Origin: Cecembia calidifontis
Lineage (GTDB): Bacteria > Bacteroidota > Bacteroidia > Cytophagales > Cyclobacteriaceae
Length of the DNA: 64,000 nucleotides
Reading direction: 5' to 3'
NCBI RefSeq assembly: GCF_004216715.1
Contig: NZ_SGXG01000001.1
Location: 4,076,501 to 4,140,500 of the forward strand
The position numbers and the translations under genes are program-made. Below the pieces are notes generated by a model. It was given only the letters and a program-made list of their open reading frames with translations, was not told the origin of the DNA and made no database searches. Shown piece after piece: positions 45,181 to 54,932 of the stretch. How positions within the stretch are numbered: position 1 is the first letter of the stretch; each line of letters starts with the position of its first letter.

Positions 45181-48100
45181 ATGGTAAACAGGTTAATATG
45201 TCTCTACATTTTTAAGAATCGTACTTTGGTAAAACATTATTCTTTTTTTAGGGCGGTTGTTCCTGTGTTGCTGTTTTTCACAATTTGCCCGGCAAAAGCC
45301 CAACTTCCGTCCGGTGTCCAGCAACAGATACAGAGTCTTATCCCACGTCCAGTACAGAAATCGCCCAATGTTGCTGCAATGGAAAAATATGGGGATTATG
45401 GGGTCAACCTCTACCATGGGTTACCTGAGATTTCCATTCCGGTTTTTGAGGTCACCAGTGGACCTTTGAAGCTCCCCATCAGTTTTACCTATCATGCTGC
45501 CGGTTTCAAATACACCGATCAGGCCACATGGGCAGGACTCGGCTGGACGGTCAGTGCAGGGGGACAGATTTCAAGAAGTATCCAGGGTAAGCCAGATGAA
45601 ACGGGAGGAACAAATTCAGGTTACCTCAATGCCGTAAACAACTACAATGTTACGGCCCCTAACTGCAACGATATATCTTATAAGGAGCAGCTCGCCATGG
45701 GAATCTCTGATAGGGAACCTGATCTTTTTTCATACAGTTTCCCGGGAAAAACAGGAAAATTCTATCTCAGCCAGAACAACGAACCTCCCTACTTATTTCC
45801 CGAAGCACCGATTTCAATAACAAGGAACGGGGTCAATTTCTTTGATATCACAGATGAGAAAGGGATAAGGTACAGGTTTGGACAGAGTTCCTCGGGAAGC
45901 AGCGCCAGGGAAAGTACGTCCACCACCGGAGGTGGAAATACAACTGCATGGCACCTGGTGGAAATACACTCCCCTGATTCTGACGATGTTATTCAGATCA
46001 CCTACCAGACAGTTGGCACTGTTCAATTGAGCGATATTGAACACAACATCACAGTACTTGACCAGTGTTACACAAATTCCCAGACCGGTCTTCCATGCCC
46101 AAATCTTGACCTGACAGTTACCCAGGTCCAGACCACAAGTACCACCACACAGATCGGTATAGACGAAATAATCTTCAAAACCGGAAAAGTGAAGTTTGTT
46201 CTGGGTCCCAACAGGCTGGACCTTCCCTTTTCCACTAATGTAAAAAGGCTGGATCGCATAGAAATCTACAGAAAAGAGGGCAATACTTTTGTCCTTCTTA
46301 AAACTTATCAGTTAAACAACAACAGCTATTTCAGAAACCTGGCAAACAACCAGAACCTTAGGCTTAAACTGGACGGAATCACCGTTCTGGACGGAGCAGG
46401 AACAGAAATCAACAGTTATTCCTTTACCTACCATACCAACAACTTTTCCTGGAATATGCCCAACCACAGTACCAGAAGGGACTGGTTCGGTTTTTTCAAC
46501 GGGAGGAACAACAGTAATTTAATCCCTACCACTTCAATCCAGTACCAGCAGAATACCAGTTCAGCCGTTTCAAATATTTCAATAGGAGGAGCAAATAGGG
46601 AACCGGATACCACTTTTCTGAAGGAAGCTGTGCTCAGAAGGATAACCTTTCCTACCGGGGGATATACGGAATTCCAGTTTGAGCCACACAGGTATTCAGA
46701 CGGTGGACAGACAAAGTACGGTGGGGGCCTAAGGGTCAGAAGAATAACCAGTGTCACAGGTTCTTCCCAGGTAATGAAAGAGTACAGATACGGTACTTCT
46801 GAAAACGGGCTCGGCATCAAAAATTTTGAACAGAACGGGTTTTTCTTTCACCACACCCAAAGGGTACGCAGTTCCTGTGCTCTTACACCATGCGACCAAG
46901 AACTGAGATCCAGGATGTTCTTTTCAAACTCTGTACTTGGACCGGGATATGAGGACAGTCCCGTAGTTTATCCCACTGTTACAGAGTATGAAAACGGAAC
47001 AAATGTAAACGGCAAAACAGAATATGTTTTTGATGACAATACCCATATTGGAGATCCGCTATTTACAGTCCCCTATTCCAACAGGACCTTCAGGAATTCC
47101 ATGTCCTGGGCAAGGGGCAAACTGACCCAGAAATCAGTTTTCAACAGCAGCGGAAGTCTGGTATCAAGGACCCAGATTACCTATACACTGCTGAAAGGCC
47201 AGACAAAAAATGTCGGGCAGGCAGGTATCCAGTATATAACAGGGACATGGCAGGGTGGACTGATGATGAACTGTACCTATCTGGGAAGTCCGTTTGACGG
47301 CTTTACCTATCATATTCTCAACTTTCCCAAAACCAAAGGCATTTACCTTGAATCCAACAGGACCGAAACCCTGTATTCCGGTGCGGGGAACCACGTCACT
47401 ACCTATATCAAACAGTATGATCCAAATTATCTTCAGGTACTTCATGATGAACTTAGGGCCAGCAGCAATCCCGAAGCCGTGGTGACTAAATTCCGGTATC
47501 CCTTCAACCTTGTGAATACAGCTTCCAATTACACTGGCACCCCAAACATACTCAAACAGATGGTGCTCAAAAACATGATTGCAAGTCCTGTTGAGCAGTA
47601 TGTGATAACACAGAATACCAACGGTTCCAACCAAAGAATCGTATCCGGCCAGATAACCACCTTCCGGGATATCGGATTTGCAAGATATAAAGCTGACAGT
47701 ATATGGATGCTCGAGACCGCAAGCCCCATCACCTCTACCGGATTTGCATTGGCAACAACCTCCACATCAGTGGGCTGGATCATCAAAGATTCAAGATACC
47801 GGTACAGACTGAGTTTCACTTCATATGATTCAAGGGGCAATATTACCCAGATATCAAAAGTGGATGCCGCTCCTGTGGCCTACCTATGGGCTTATGATGG
47901 TGCCTATGCCGTCGGTGAATTTACAAACGCATTATCAACACAAGTGGCATATACTTCTTTTGAAACCAATGAAAAAGGAGGCTGGACCTATTCAGGCCAG
48001 GAAACTATCCTGTCCCTTGGAGAAGCCAAAACAGGGAAAAATGTTTACAACCTAAGTTCCGGAGCCATAAGCAGGACGGTATCAGGAGCAAGCACTGCCA

Positions 48101-48450
48101 ATAGGTTTAAGGTCAGTTTTTGGGCCAGTACCATCTCAGGAAGTCAAAACTGGTCCTTCATGGGAACTACTGAAGCCCTTAATACCACCTGGAAGCTGAT
48201 AGAAAGAGAAGTCACTTCTTCCGGTTTTAGCATTTCAGGAAGCAATATCTATATCGATGAACTCAGGATAGCCCCACTTAACTCCATGCCGGTAACCTAT
48301 ACCTACCATCCTTCCATAGGTATCCAGAGTGCAATGGACCCAAGGGGAAGGGGTACATATTACCACTACGACCATTTTGGCAGACTGGAGACAGTCTTAA
48401 ATGAAGATGGAAATATCCTTTCCCATAATGAATACACCTACAAGAAATAA
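45181..48450 (+). CDS. Secreted Rhs/YD-repeat protein, first subunit
   Basis: A 1089-aa protein with an N-terminal export signal (AVVPVLLFFTICPAKAQ) and a long beta-rich body. It opens YGVNLYHGLPEISIPVFEVT and ISFTYHAAGFKYTDQATWAG, the usual start of large Bacteroidota Rhs proteins, and ends with YD-type repeats (YYHYDHFGRLETVLNEDGNI, ILSHNEYTYKK). It has no Rhs-core or toxin tip. It is followed 6 bp later by a small secreted protein and then by the tip-bearing Rhs protein. The two large proteins probably act together, perhaps as halves of one shell. The first ATG gives a long N-region, so a later start is possible. Confidence 0.85.
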   Translation: MVNRLICLYIFKNRTLVKHYSFFRAVVPVLLFFTICPAKAQLPSGVQQQIQSLIPRPVQKSPNVAAMEKYGDYGVNLYHGLPEISIPVFEVTSGPLKLPISFTYHAAGFKYTDQATWAGLGWTVSAGGQISRSIQGKPDETGGTNSGYLNAVNNYNVTAPNCNDISYKEQLAMGISDREPDLFSYSFPGKTGKFYLSQNNEPPYLFPEAPISITRNGVNFFDITDEKGIRYRFGQSSSGSSARESTSTTGGGNTTAWHLVEIHSPDSDDVIQITYQTVGTVQLSDIEHNITVLDQCYTNSQTGLPCPNLDLTVTQVQTTSTTTQIGIDEIIFKTGKVKFVLGPNRLDLPFSTNVKRLDRIEIYRKEGNTFVLLKTYQLNNNSYFRNLANNQNLRLKLDGITVLDGAGTEINSYSFTYHTNNFSWNMPNHSTRRDWFGFFNGRNNSNLIPTTSIQYQQNTSSAVSNISIGGANREPDTTFLKEAVLRRITFPTGGYTEFQFEPHRYSDGGQTKYGGGLRVRRITSVTGSSQVMKEYRYGTSENGLGIKNFEQNGFFFHHTQRVRSSCALTPCDQELRSRMFFSNSVLGPGYEDSPVVYPTVTEYENGTNVNGKTEYVFDDNTHIGDPLFTVPYSNRTFRNSMSWARGKLTQKSVFNSSGSLVSRTQITYTLLKGQTKNVGQAGIQYITGTWQGGLMMNCTYLGSPFDGFTYHILNFPKTKGIYLESNRTETLYSGAGNHVTTYIKQYDPNYLQVLHDELRASSNPEAVVTKFRYPFNLVNTASNYTGTPNILKQMVLKNMIASPVEQYVITQNTNGSNQRIVSGQITTFRDIGFARYKADSIWMLETASPITSTGFALATTSTSVGWIIKDSRYRYRLSFTSYDSRGNITQISKVDAAPVAYLWAYDGAYAVGEFTNALSTQVAYTSFETNEKGGWTYSGQETILSLGEAKTGKNVYNLSSGAISRTVSGASTANRFKVSFWASTISGSQNWSFMGTTEALNTTWKLIEREVTSSGFSISGSNIYIDELRIAPLNSMPVTYTYHPSIGIQSAMDPRGRGTYYHYDHFGRLETVLNEDGNILSHNEYTYKK

Positions 48451-48456
48451 AGCATC

Positions 48457-48906
48457 ATGAAAAAACATATTGTTTGCCTCTCCATCCTGTTGTTCCTTTT
48501 TTACAGTTCCGGGTATTCCCAGGATCTCGGGATTAAAATGGAACTGCCTATCAGCGGTGTGTGGAGACTTAACTTCGACAGGCAGAAATCAGAAATCACA
48601 TTGTCCCGCTCGGAATCCCTGACGGCATTGGCCACAGAGCAGGAAGAATCCCTCGACCAGACCCTTTTATCAAGAATATACATGTTTTTTGAAGACGGTT
48701 CATTTGAACTCCAATGGACCTCAAGGGGACAGTTTATGGCGGTAAAGGGCACCTATTCGATTGAAAGGGACAATCTGCTCCGCTTAGCCACCAAGGAATC
48801 AACATTGGATTACATGGTTACCATGGAGGAAAAGTCCATGATGCTCAACCCTGTCAGAAAAACAGAAGGAATAACTGATGTCCTCCACCTTAAAAAGATC
48901 GAATAA
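48457..48906 (+). CDS. Small secreted lipocalin-like protein in the Rhs operon
   Basis: A 149-aa protein with a signal peptide (IVCLSILLFLFYSSGYSQ) and a single domain with VWRLNFDRQKSEITLS, FFEDGSFELQWTSRGQFMAV and KGTYSIERDNLLRL, reminiscent of lipocalin-like domains. It is 6 bp after the first Rhs gene and its stop overlaps the ATG of the second (48906), so all three are translationally coupled. It could be a chaperone or accessory factor of the Rhs pair. This is inferred from position only. Confidence 0.65.
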   Translation: MKKHIVCLSILLFLFYSSGYSQDLGIKMELPISGVWRLNFDRQKSEITLSRSESLTALATEQEESLDQTLLSRIYMFFEDGSFELQWTSRGQFMAVKGTYSIERDNLLRLATKESTLDYMVTMEEKSMMLNPVRKTEGITDVLHLKKIE

Positions 48907-51900
48907 TGAAAAACATATACCTATTTATATTTTTATTCTTTCTGGCAATGAATGTATGGGGTCAGGGGATCACCAGCATCCAGCTCAGCGGACCTACTTC
49001 TGTGAATACCGGCCAGACCGCCCAGTTTACAGTTCTTTTCTACAGTGAGGGGATGCAGGTAGGGCCACCTTCCTTCGCAACCTACTACTGGTCATTCCCC
49101 GGTGGAAATTCTTCTATTCAGGATATTTCCACTTTGAATGTAACTTATTCCAATGCGGGAACATACACCGTTTATTTTGAGGTAACAGAATTTGGGAACT
49201 CTTTTTTTGCTTCCAGGAATATTACTGTTAACAGTGCCGTCAGCCCCTGCCCGGCAGTGGTTCCCTCCGCTCCGGAGCATACGATTTTTTCCAATTCCAG
49301 TGTGGTGCTTTCGGCAAATCCAGCACCTTCTGGGTTTACCTATCAATGGTATGATACAAATCAGACCACTCTGCTTTCGAGTAACCAGAATTACACAACT
49401 CCCAGTCTGAGCAGTTCCAAAACCTACTATCTTGCCTACAGGCATATGGCAACAGGTTGTATAACAGCCAAGGTACCTGTCAGGGTAAACCGTTATGCGG
49501 AAAATTACAACTGGATCAGGACATACTCGATGCGGGATTCCCTTTTGCACGGACACCAGGTACGTGCCTCTGGCCAGAAAGGATCCTACAAAGAGACTGT
49601 CTATTATGACGGGTTGGGAAGACCCGAGCAAAAAGTGACCATCCAGGCAACGGCCACAGGAATGGACCACGTTACCCCCGTAGTGTATGATGCCCTGGGA
49701 AGGAATTACAGGGACTATCTGCCTTTTGCGGACAACAGCACAAACCCGGGCAGGTTCAGGCCCACAGGCTTAAGTCTCCACAGTTCATTTTACAACTCGA
49801 ATTTCGGTGATACCTACGGATATTCCGAAACCCAGTTCGAAGCATCTCCCCTTAACAGGATCAGGAAAATATCCAATCCAGGAAATGCCTGGAGGATGGG
49901 GTCTGGAAAAGAACTCGAATTACTTGAATCATCAAATGCAGCGGCAGATAGTGTCAGGATATTAACCTTAAATTCAAGCAGACTTCCAATTACCTCAGGT
50001 ATCTATGCTTCAGGTACCCTATGGAAAAAGGAAAACCTTGATGAAAACAAACAGAAAATCCAGGAATTCCATGATAAACTTGGAAGACTGATCCTTAAAA
50101 AGGTCCAGTCAGTTGCCACGCCCGCCTCACCCCACGATGGATGGCTGTGTACCTATTATGTTTACGATGACTTTGGAAGACTCGCTGTCGTCATTCCTCC
50201 CAAGGCAGTGGACCATCTGAGGAAAAACTCTTGGTCAACCTCACAGTCCACCAATACAACCCTTGCAAATGCACAATACTACCAATACAACTATGATGCA
50301 AGGGGAAGAATGATCACCAAAAAACTTCCCGGAAAAAACACAGAAGAGATGGTCTATGACAGGAATGACCGCTTAGTGGCATGGAGGGATGCCCTGTTGA
50401 CAGCACAGAATAAATGGCAGTATACCAAATACGATATACTCGACAGGACAGTAATGACCGGGCTGGTTACCCATAACATTACAAGGGCAAACCTGCAGAA
50501 CCTATTGGACGGACTGGGGGCAAACAATGCCGTGATCAATGCCACCTCCGGAAAATCAGGGACCACCAATGCCGGGGGATACCCCAGATCAACTGACGGC
50601 AACGGCGAAGGGGAAGTGCTTACAGTAAACTACTATGATAGTTACAGTTTCAGAAAGAGCACCCTGACTTATGTCAAACCTACAGGTTACCATGACCAGA
50701 CCTCCCGTACCCACGGTCTGCTGACAGGCAAACTGGTGAGAAACCTGATCACAGGGACCAGGTACGAGACAGCCTTATACTATGACGAACAGGGAAGGCT
50801 GGTACAGACTGTCTCGGACCATCACCTCGGAGGAACCCTGAGGGTTTCCACAAGATATGATTTTGAGAACAAACCTCTGGCAACCTATACCCAGTACAGT
50901 ACACCCGTGACCTACAATATTACCAGAAGTTATGTCTATGATGCAGCGGGACAGCTTTCCCATATCACCCACCGGATAGGCAGCGGGACCACTGTCACCC
51001 TTGCCCAGCACAGCTACAACAGCCTGAACCAGCTGTCCAACAAATCATTCCCAGGGGCGGGGAATGCGGGATTTGCCTATAATTACAACATCAGGGGATG
51101 GCTGAAGCAGATCAACAACCCACAGGTGAGCAATTCGGCGACCAAACTGTTTGCACAGGAGCTGTTCTATGAAACAGGTGCAGTCCTGGCAACGGACAAC
51201 AACTGGAACGGAAATATTACCCGTTCGGACTGGAGGGGAAGGGACGATGTGAAAAGGGAATACAGATACCTTTACGACAGGGCCAACAGGATCACCGCTG
51301 CAAATTATACAGTCCCTTCGGCCACTTCCCAGAACAGCAGGTACAACCTTGCAGGCATCCAATATGACCCCAACGGGAATATAGAAAAAATGCAGAGGCA
51401 TAACCAGATGACCGCCTCAACCTTTGGAATGGTGGACAACCTGACCTATACCTATGATACCCACGGCAACCGGCTGCAGCAGGTGGCCGATGCCGTAACA
51501 AACAATACTTATCTGTCCAAGGATTTCAAGGAAAGGAATACCGCCAGTTATACCTATAACAACAACGGCAGCCTGGTGTCCAACCTTGACAAGGAGATCA
51601 GCAAAATCAGCTATAATTATCTCAACCTTCCGGATACGGTTTTACTTACGGGAACCAACCGCAGGGTAACCTACCAGTATGACGCGGAAGGCAACAAGGT
51701 CAGGGAGGTATTGGTAAACGGTGGAACCACCGTGACCAGGGATTATATAGGAGAGTTTGTCTTTGTCAACAATGCCATAGATCACCTTATCCATGAAGAA
51801 GGCCGGGTGGCCTATGAGTCCGGCACACCAAGGTATGAATTCTTTGTAAAGGATCATCTCGGTAATGTGAGGCAGGTGATCCGTGGGCCTGAGGGAGGTG

Positions 51901-53420
51901 TATTCAGGGTAGCTACCATGGAACCTGAAAACGAGGAGTCTGAAAAGGAATACTTTGAGAACATCACCGAGTCCCGTCAAGGCGCAGCCGAGCACAATGT
52001 GACCGAGGGCGGCTATGCCGTGGCCTGGCTGAATGCGGACCGGGGAAGGATCCTCGGCCCTGCCAGAACCCAGGAAATCCAGGAAGGCGACACCATCAAC
52101 CTTTCAGTCTTTGGAAAATACATGGATCCTAAGAAATTCAGGCTGTTCCCTGCCAGTTTCATCAGGACCGGAGACCTGTCTGCTGTGGCCAGTCAGCTCA
52201 ACGAACTTGGACAGCAGTATGCTGGAAGCGGACCCAATCAATTGTTACTGGCCAACGCTATCATGTTGGTGCTTTCGGAGCTGAACAACAAACCAGCGCC
52301 AGAAGCCTATATGGCCTATGCACTATACGACCGTGATAGCAACATGTATGATTCCGGAAAAATTTTACTTTCCAAAAAAGCCAGAAACAAACACGAAGAG
52401 CTGAAAAAAGATATATTTGTAGAGAAGGACGGGTATATTGAGGCTTTTGTCGTCAACGAGACAAGCGAGAATGTCTGGTATGATAACTTCAGTATCCAAT
52501 CCACTGGTCCAATTATAGTCCAGGAAACGCATTATGATCCATGGGGTGTCGAGCTTCAGGGGCTGGGGTATCAGGAGCCGGGAATAAAGGTCAATAAATA
52601 TCTGTATAATGGCATGGAATATGTAGACGACCTCAACCTGAATTTTTATTCGGCTTTTTTTAGGAGCTATGAACCAACTATTGGCCGTTGGTGGCAAATC
52701 GATCCTAAATCCGAGAAATATTATGATTGGTCACCATATCATGGGATGGGAAATAATCCCATTTCTATTTCAGATCCTTTAGGGGATGAATGGAAAACCC
52801 AAGAGGACAAGGATCACGCTGATCAAATATCTGCAAGACTAAGCTATATCGACAAAGTCTACGCTAGAGACGAGAAGCGTCTTGAATCCAGAATTTCAAA
52901 AGCTGAGGCAAAAGGAAATGAAAAAAAAGCTGAGGCTCTTTCTGGTAAAAAAGCTGAAGTTTCTGCAATGCGGAATGAAATATCTAATGCACAAACCGAG
53001 CTTGCAAAGCTTGGGGAAAAAGATGGTATAATGTTTAGGTTTAATAATCTAGATCCATCTACCAGTCCGTACGGCTTTCTTTCTACTGATTCTGACGGCA
53101 CCACGGTTATTAATACTTTCAAGGGAAGTCTTGGGAATGAGGTGCATGAGTTAAAACATGCAGTTCAGGCCAGAGAAGGGTTGATCAAAGGGATTTTGGG
53201 TAGTGAGGAGTTTAAATATATCGGTTTAAAAAGAGGGGATTCGGAGATAGAGGCATACAGACGACAGTATTCCGTAACTCAAAAGGTCCCATCTTCAGAT
53301 GGTGGAAGGCCTACCTCAATAAATGAAATTACCCCACACTATATTAGGGGGATATATTATATCCATCCATCATTAGGAGGTAAAGTCAAGCCTTATTCTA
53401 ACTTCGGGTTTACAAAATAA
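48906..53420 (+). CDS. DUF6443 Rhs protein with HExxH metallopeptidase toxin tip
   Basis: A 1504-aa exported protein. Order: signal (YLFIFLFFLAMNVWGQ), PKD-like domain (to about residue 110), Ig-like segment, DUF6443 (YYDGLGRPEQKVTIQAT), many YD repeats, and the Rhs core (YLYNGMEYVDDLNLNFYSAF, IGRWWQIDPKSEKYYDW, NNPISISDPLG) ending near residue 1290. The remaining ~210 residues are a variable tip: a coiled coil (EKRLESRISKAEAKGNEKKA) and a domain with GNEVHELKHAVQ (HExxH at 1414-1418) and a possible third zinc ligand in DSEIEAYRRQY. I infer a secreted zinc-peptidase toxin. The tip is more AT-rich than the body. A lipoprotein gene follows after 5 bp. Confidence 0.85.
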   Translation: MKNIYLFIFLFFLAMNVWGQGITSIQLSGPTSVNTGQTAQFTVLFYSEGMQVGPPSFATYYWSFPGGNSSIQDISTLNVTYSNAGTYTVYFEVTEFGNSFFASRNITVNSAVSPCPAVVPSAPEHTIFSNSSVVLSANPAPSGFTYQWYDTNQTTLLSSNQNYTTPSLSSSKTYYLAYRHMATGCITAKVPVRVNRYAENYNWIRTYSMRDSLLHGHQVRASGQKGSYKETVYYDGLGRPEQKVTIQATATGMDHVTPVVYDALGRNYRDYLPFADNSTNPGRFRPTGLSLHSSFYNSNFGDTYGYSETQFEASPLNRIRKISNPGNAWRMGSGKELELLESSNAAADSVRILTLNSSRLPITSGIYASGTLWKKENLDENKQKIQEFHDKLGRLILKKVQSVATPASPHDGWLCTYYVYDDFGRLAVVIPPKAVDHLRKNSWSTSQSTNTTLANAQYYQYNYDARGRMITKKLPGKNTEEMVYDRNDRLVAWRDALLTAQNKWQYTKYDILDRTVMTGLVTHNITRANLQNLLDGLGANNAVINATSGKSGTTNAGGYPRSTDGNGEGEVLTVNYYDSYSFRKSTLTYVKPTGYHDQTSRTHGLLTGKLVRNLITGTRYETALYYDEQGRLVQTVSDHHLGGTLRVSTRYDFENKPLATYTQYSTPVTYNITRSYVYDAAGQLSHITHRIGSGTTVTLAQHSYNSLNQLSNKSFPGAGNAGFAYNYNIRGWLKQINNPQVSNSATKLFAQELFYETGAVLATDNNWNGNITRSDWRGRDDVKREYRYLYDRANRITAANYTVPSATSQNSRYNLAGIQYDPNGNIEKMQRHNQMTASTFGMVDNLTYTYDTHGNRLQQVADAVTNNTYLSKDFKERNTASYTYNNNGSLVSNLDKEISKISYNYLNLPDTVLLTGTNRRVTYQYDAEGNKVREVLVNGGTTVTRDYIGEFVFVNNAIDHLIHEEGRVAYESGTPRYEFFVKDHLGNVRQVIRGPEGGVFRVATMEPENEESEKEYFENITESRQGAAEHNVTEGGYAVAWLNADRGRILGPARTQEIQEGDTINLSVFGKYMDPKKFRLFPASFIRTGDLSAVASQLNELGQQYAGSGPNQLLLANAIMLVLSELNNKPAPEAYMAYALYDRDSNMYDSGKILLSKKARNKHEELKKDIFVEKDGYIEAFVVNETSENVWYDNFSIQSTGPIIVQETHYDPWGVELQGLGYQEPGIKVNKYLYNGMEYVDDLNLNFYSAFFRSYEPTIGRWWQIDPKSEKYYDWSPYHGMGNNPISISDPLGDEWKTQEDKDHADQISARLSYIDKVYARDEKRLESRISKAEAKGNEKKAEALSGKKAEVSAMRNEISNAQTELAKLGEKDGIMFRFNNLDPSTSPYGFLSTDSDGTTVINTFKGSLGNEVHELKHAVQAREGLIKGILGSEEFKYIGLKRGDSEIEAYRRQYSVTQKVPSSDGGRPTSINEITPHYIRGIYYIHPSLGGKVKPYSNFGFTK

Positions 53421-53425
53421 AAACA

Positions 53426-54076
53426 ATGAAAAGGTATACTTTAATTTTATTATTGTTTTCCTGTTCAAGTGCAAAAGAAATGCATCTTTCGGGTGAATAT
53501 TCTAGGATGTCTAACATTCTACAATTAAATGAGGATTCAATATTTGTATATAAAAGAAGGGTAATGACTTTGGAAGCTCAATCTATTGGAACTTGGAAAT
53601 TGATTAACCCAAAACAAATTGTTTTAAACTCTCACATTGATATAGAAAATCTTCCTTTGAAAGTAATTGAAAAGAAGAAAAACTTACCTCAAAAAACTAT
53701 CGAGATTTTGGTTGATGATAAATTTGATTCGGATTTACTTCATAATATTGATTATGAGCTAATTACCAATCAAGTAGATACGGTAAGACAGCAAAGTCCA
53801 ATATTTAATTTACCAGAAAATAATTTGTTAAATACAATCAAAATAAACGCTTACTATGTTTATAGGAATCTTCCCGAAATACATACCACCAGAGAGTCAG
53901 TTTCGACAGAAGAATATGAAGTACAGGAAACACAAAACGATTATTATCTGATAACATTCCCTTTTAGGGGAAGCATGTTCCTGTACGAAACAATCAAAAA
54001 CGATACTATTGATATAAAAGGAAACAAGCTCTATTGGAAGAACAAAGGAAAACCGAAATTTAAAAAGGTAAAGTGA
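53426..54076 (+). CDS. Lipoprotein, candidate immunity protein for the metallopeptidase tip
   Basis: A 216-aa protein with a short lipoprotein signal (MKRYTLILLLFSCSS, Cys at 13). The mature part is beta-rich and I do not recognise a family. It starts 5 bp after the Rhs toxin gene and shares its low GC content, the classic place of an immunity gene. A lipoprotein at the inner face of the envelope would fit protection against a peptidase acting in the periplasm. This is inference from position and localisation, not homology. Confidence 0.6.
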   Translation: MKRYTLILLLFSCSSAKEMHLSGEYSRMSNILQLNEDSIFVYKRRVMTLEAQSIGTWKLINPKQIVLNSHIDIENLPLKVIEKKKNLPQKTIEILVDDKFDSDLLHNIDYELITNQVDTVRQQSPIFNLPENNLLNTIKINAYYVYRNLPEIHTTRESVSTEEYEVQETQNDYYLITFPFRGSMFLYETIKNDTIDIKGNKLYWKNKGKPKFKKVK

Positions 54077-54167
54077 GTCTCGATCGATAGATTTCAATAA
54101 GTATCTGTACAACGGAAAGGAACTGATCTCTGACCTAAATCTTAATTTCTATGACTACGGAGCCAGG

Positions 54168-54932
54168 ATGTATGACCCGGCAATAGGGAGATGGAGCGTT
54201 ATAGACCCGTTGGCGGAGAAGTTTATAGGCCTTTCTCCTTATAATTATGCACTGAACAGTCCACTAAACGTCATAGACCCAGATGGGATGGAGGCGGTTC
54301 CAATAACCGCAAGTGATCCTGAGAGAAAAGAAGTTATACCTCTCGACGGTCAAGTAACTTTTGAGGGATATGTGGGAGAAGATGAAGGTGGGGGTTTTTC
54401 GGGTAAAACTAAAGGGTCTTCAAATGGATCAGAGAGAAAAAATTCAAAATCCTCGGCTAAAGCATCAGATACTGGTGATAAAGGTGTTGACTTAGGAGGT
54501 GTATTTGATTCAAGTATTGGAATTGTAGGAGGTGCAGCAGAAATTATACTTGGTGTAGCAGGAGAGGCATTTACGGCAGGATTAAGTACGGTTTTAATAG
54601 TCGATGGTGTTTATCGGGTTGGAATGAACTCCTTTAGATTAGTCTCATACCTTACTTATAATGAAAAGGTTGGTAATGCGCTTCCAAATAATCTTGGTGG
54701 AATGGCTGGAAAGATTATTGATGGTGCCAATGGTGGAGATTTTTTTGATGTCGGACCATGGCAAATAGGATTGGGTGTTACAAATGATGTTGGATCATTC
54801 GTTATCTCAGGTGGAACTGGTGCGGGTATTAATGGGATTATTAATACTCAAGGCGTAAATAGAGGTGCTCATTTGTATTCAACATTAAACAATTATTATA
54901 CAGTCTGGAACTATGGGAATCAACAAAAATAA
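54168..54932 (+). CDS. Orphan Rhs-core fragment with hydrophobic tip (cassette 1)
   Basis: A 254-codon frame from ATG, but the Rhs homology is in frame from about 54096 (NKYLYNGKELISDLNLNFYD) and the frame is open from 54072 with no good start. It keeps the last part of the core (ARMYDPAIGRWSVIDPLAEK, ALNSPLNVIDPDGMEA), then a different ~190-residue tip: a low-complexity linker (SSNGSERKNSKSSAKASD) and Gly/Ala-rich hydrophobic stretches (GIVGGAAEIILGVAGEAFTA). I do not recognise the tip, and its hydrophobicity would suit a membrane-active toxin. It resembles displaced C-terminal tips found downstream of other rhs genes. Confidence 0.7.
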   Translation: MYDPAIGRWSVIDPLAEKFIGLSPYNYALNSPLNVIDPDGMEAVPITASDPERKEVIPLDGQVTFEGYVGEDEGGGFSGKTKGSSNGSERKNSKSSAKASDTGDKGVDLGGVFDSSIGIVGGAAEIILGVAGEAFTAGLSTVLIVDGVYRVGMNSFRLVSYLTYNEKVGNALPNNLGGMAGKIIDGANGGDFFDVGPWQIGLGVTNDVGSFVISGGTGAGINGIINTQGVNRGAHLYSTLNNYYTVWNYGNQQK

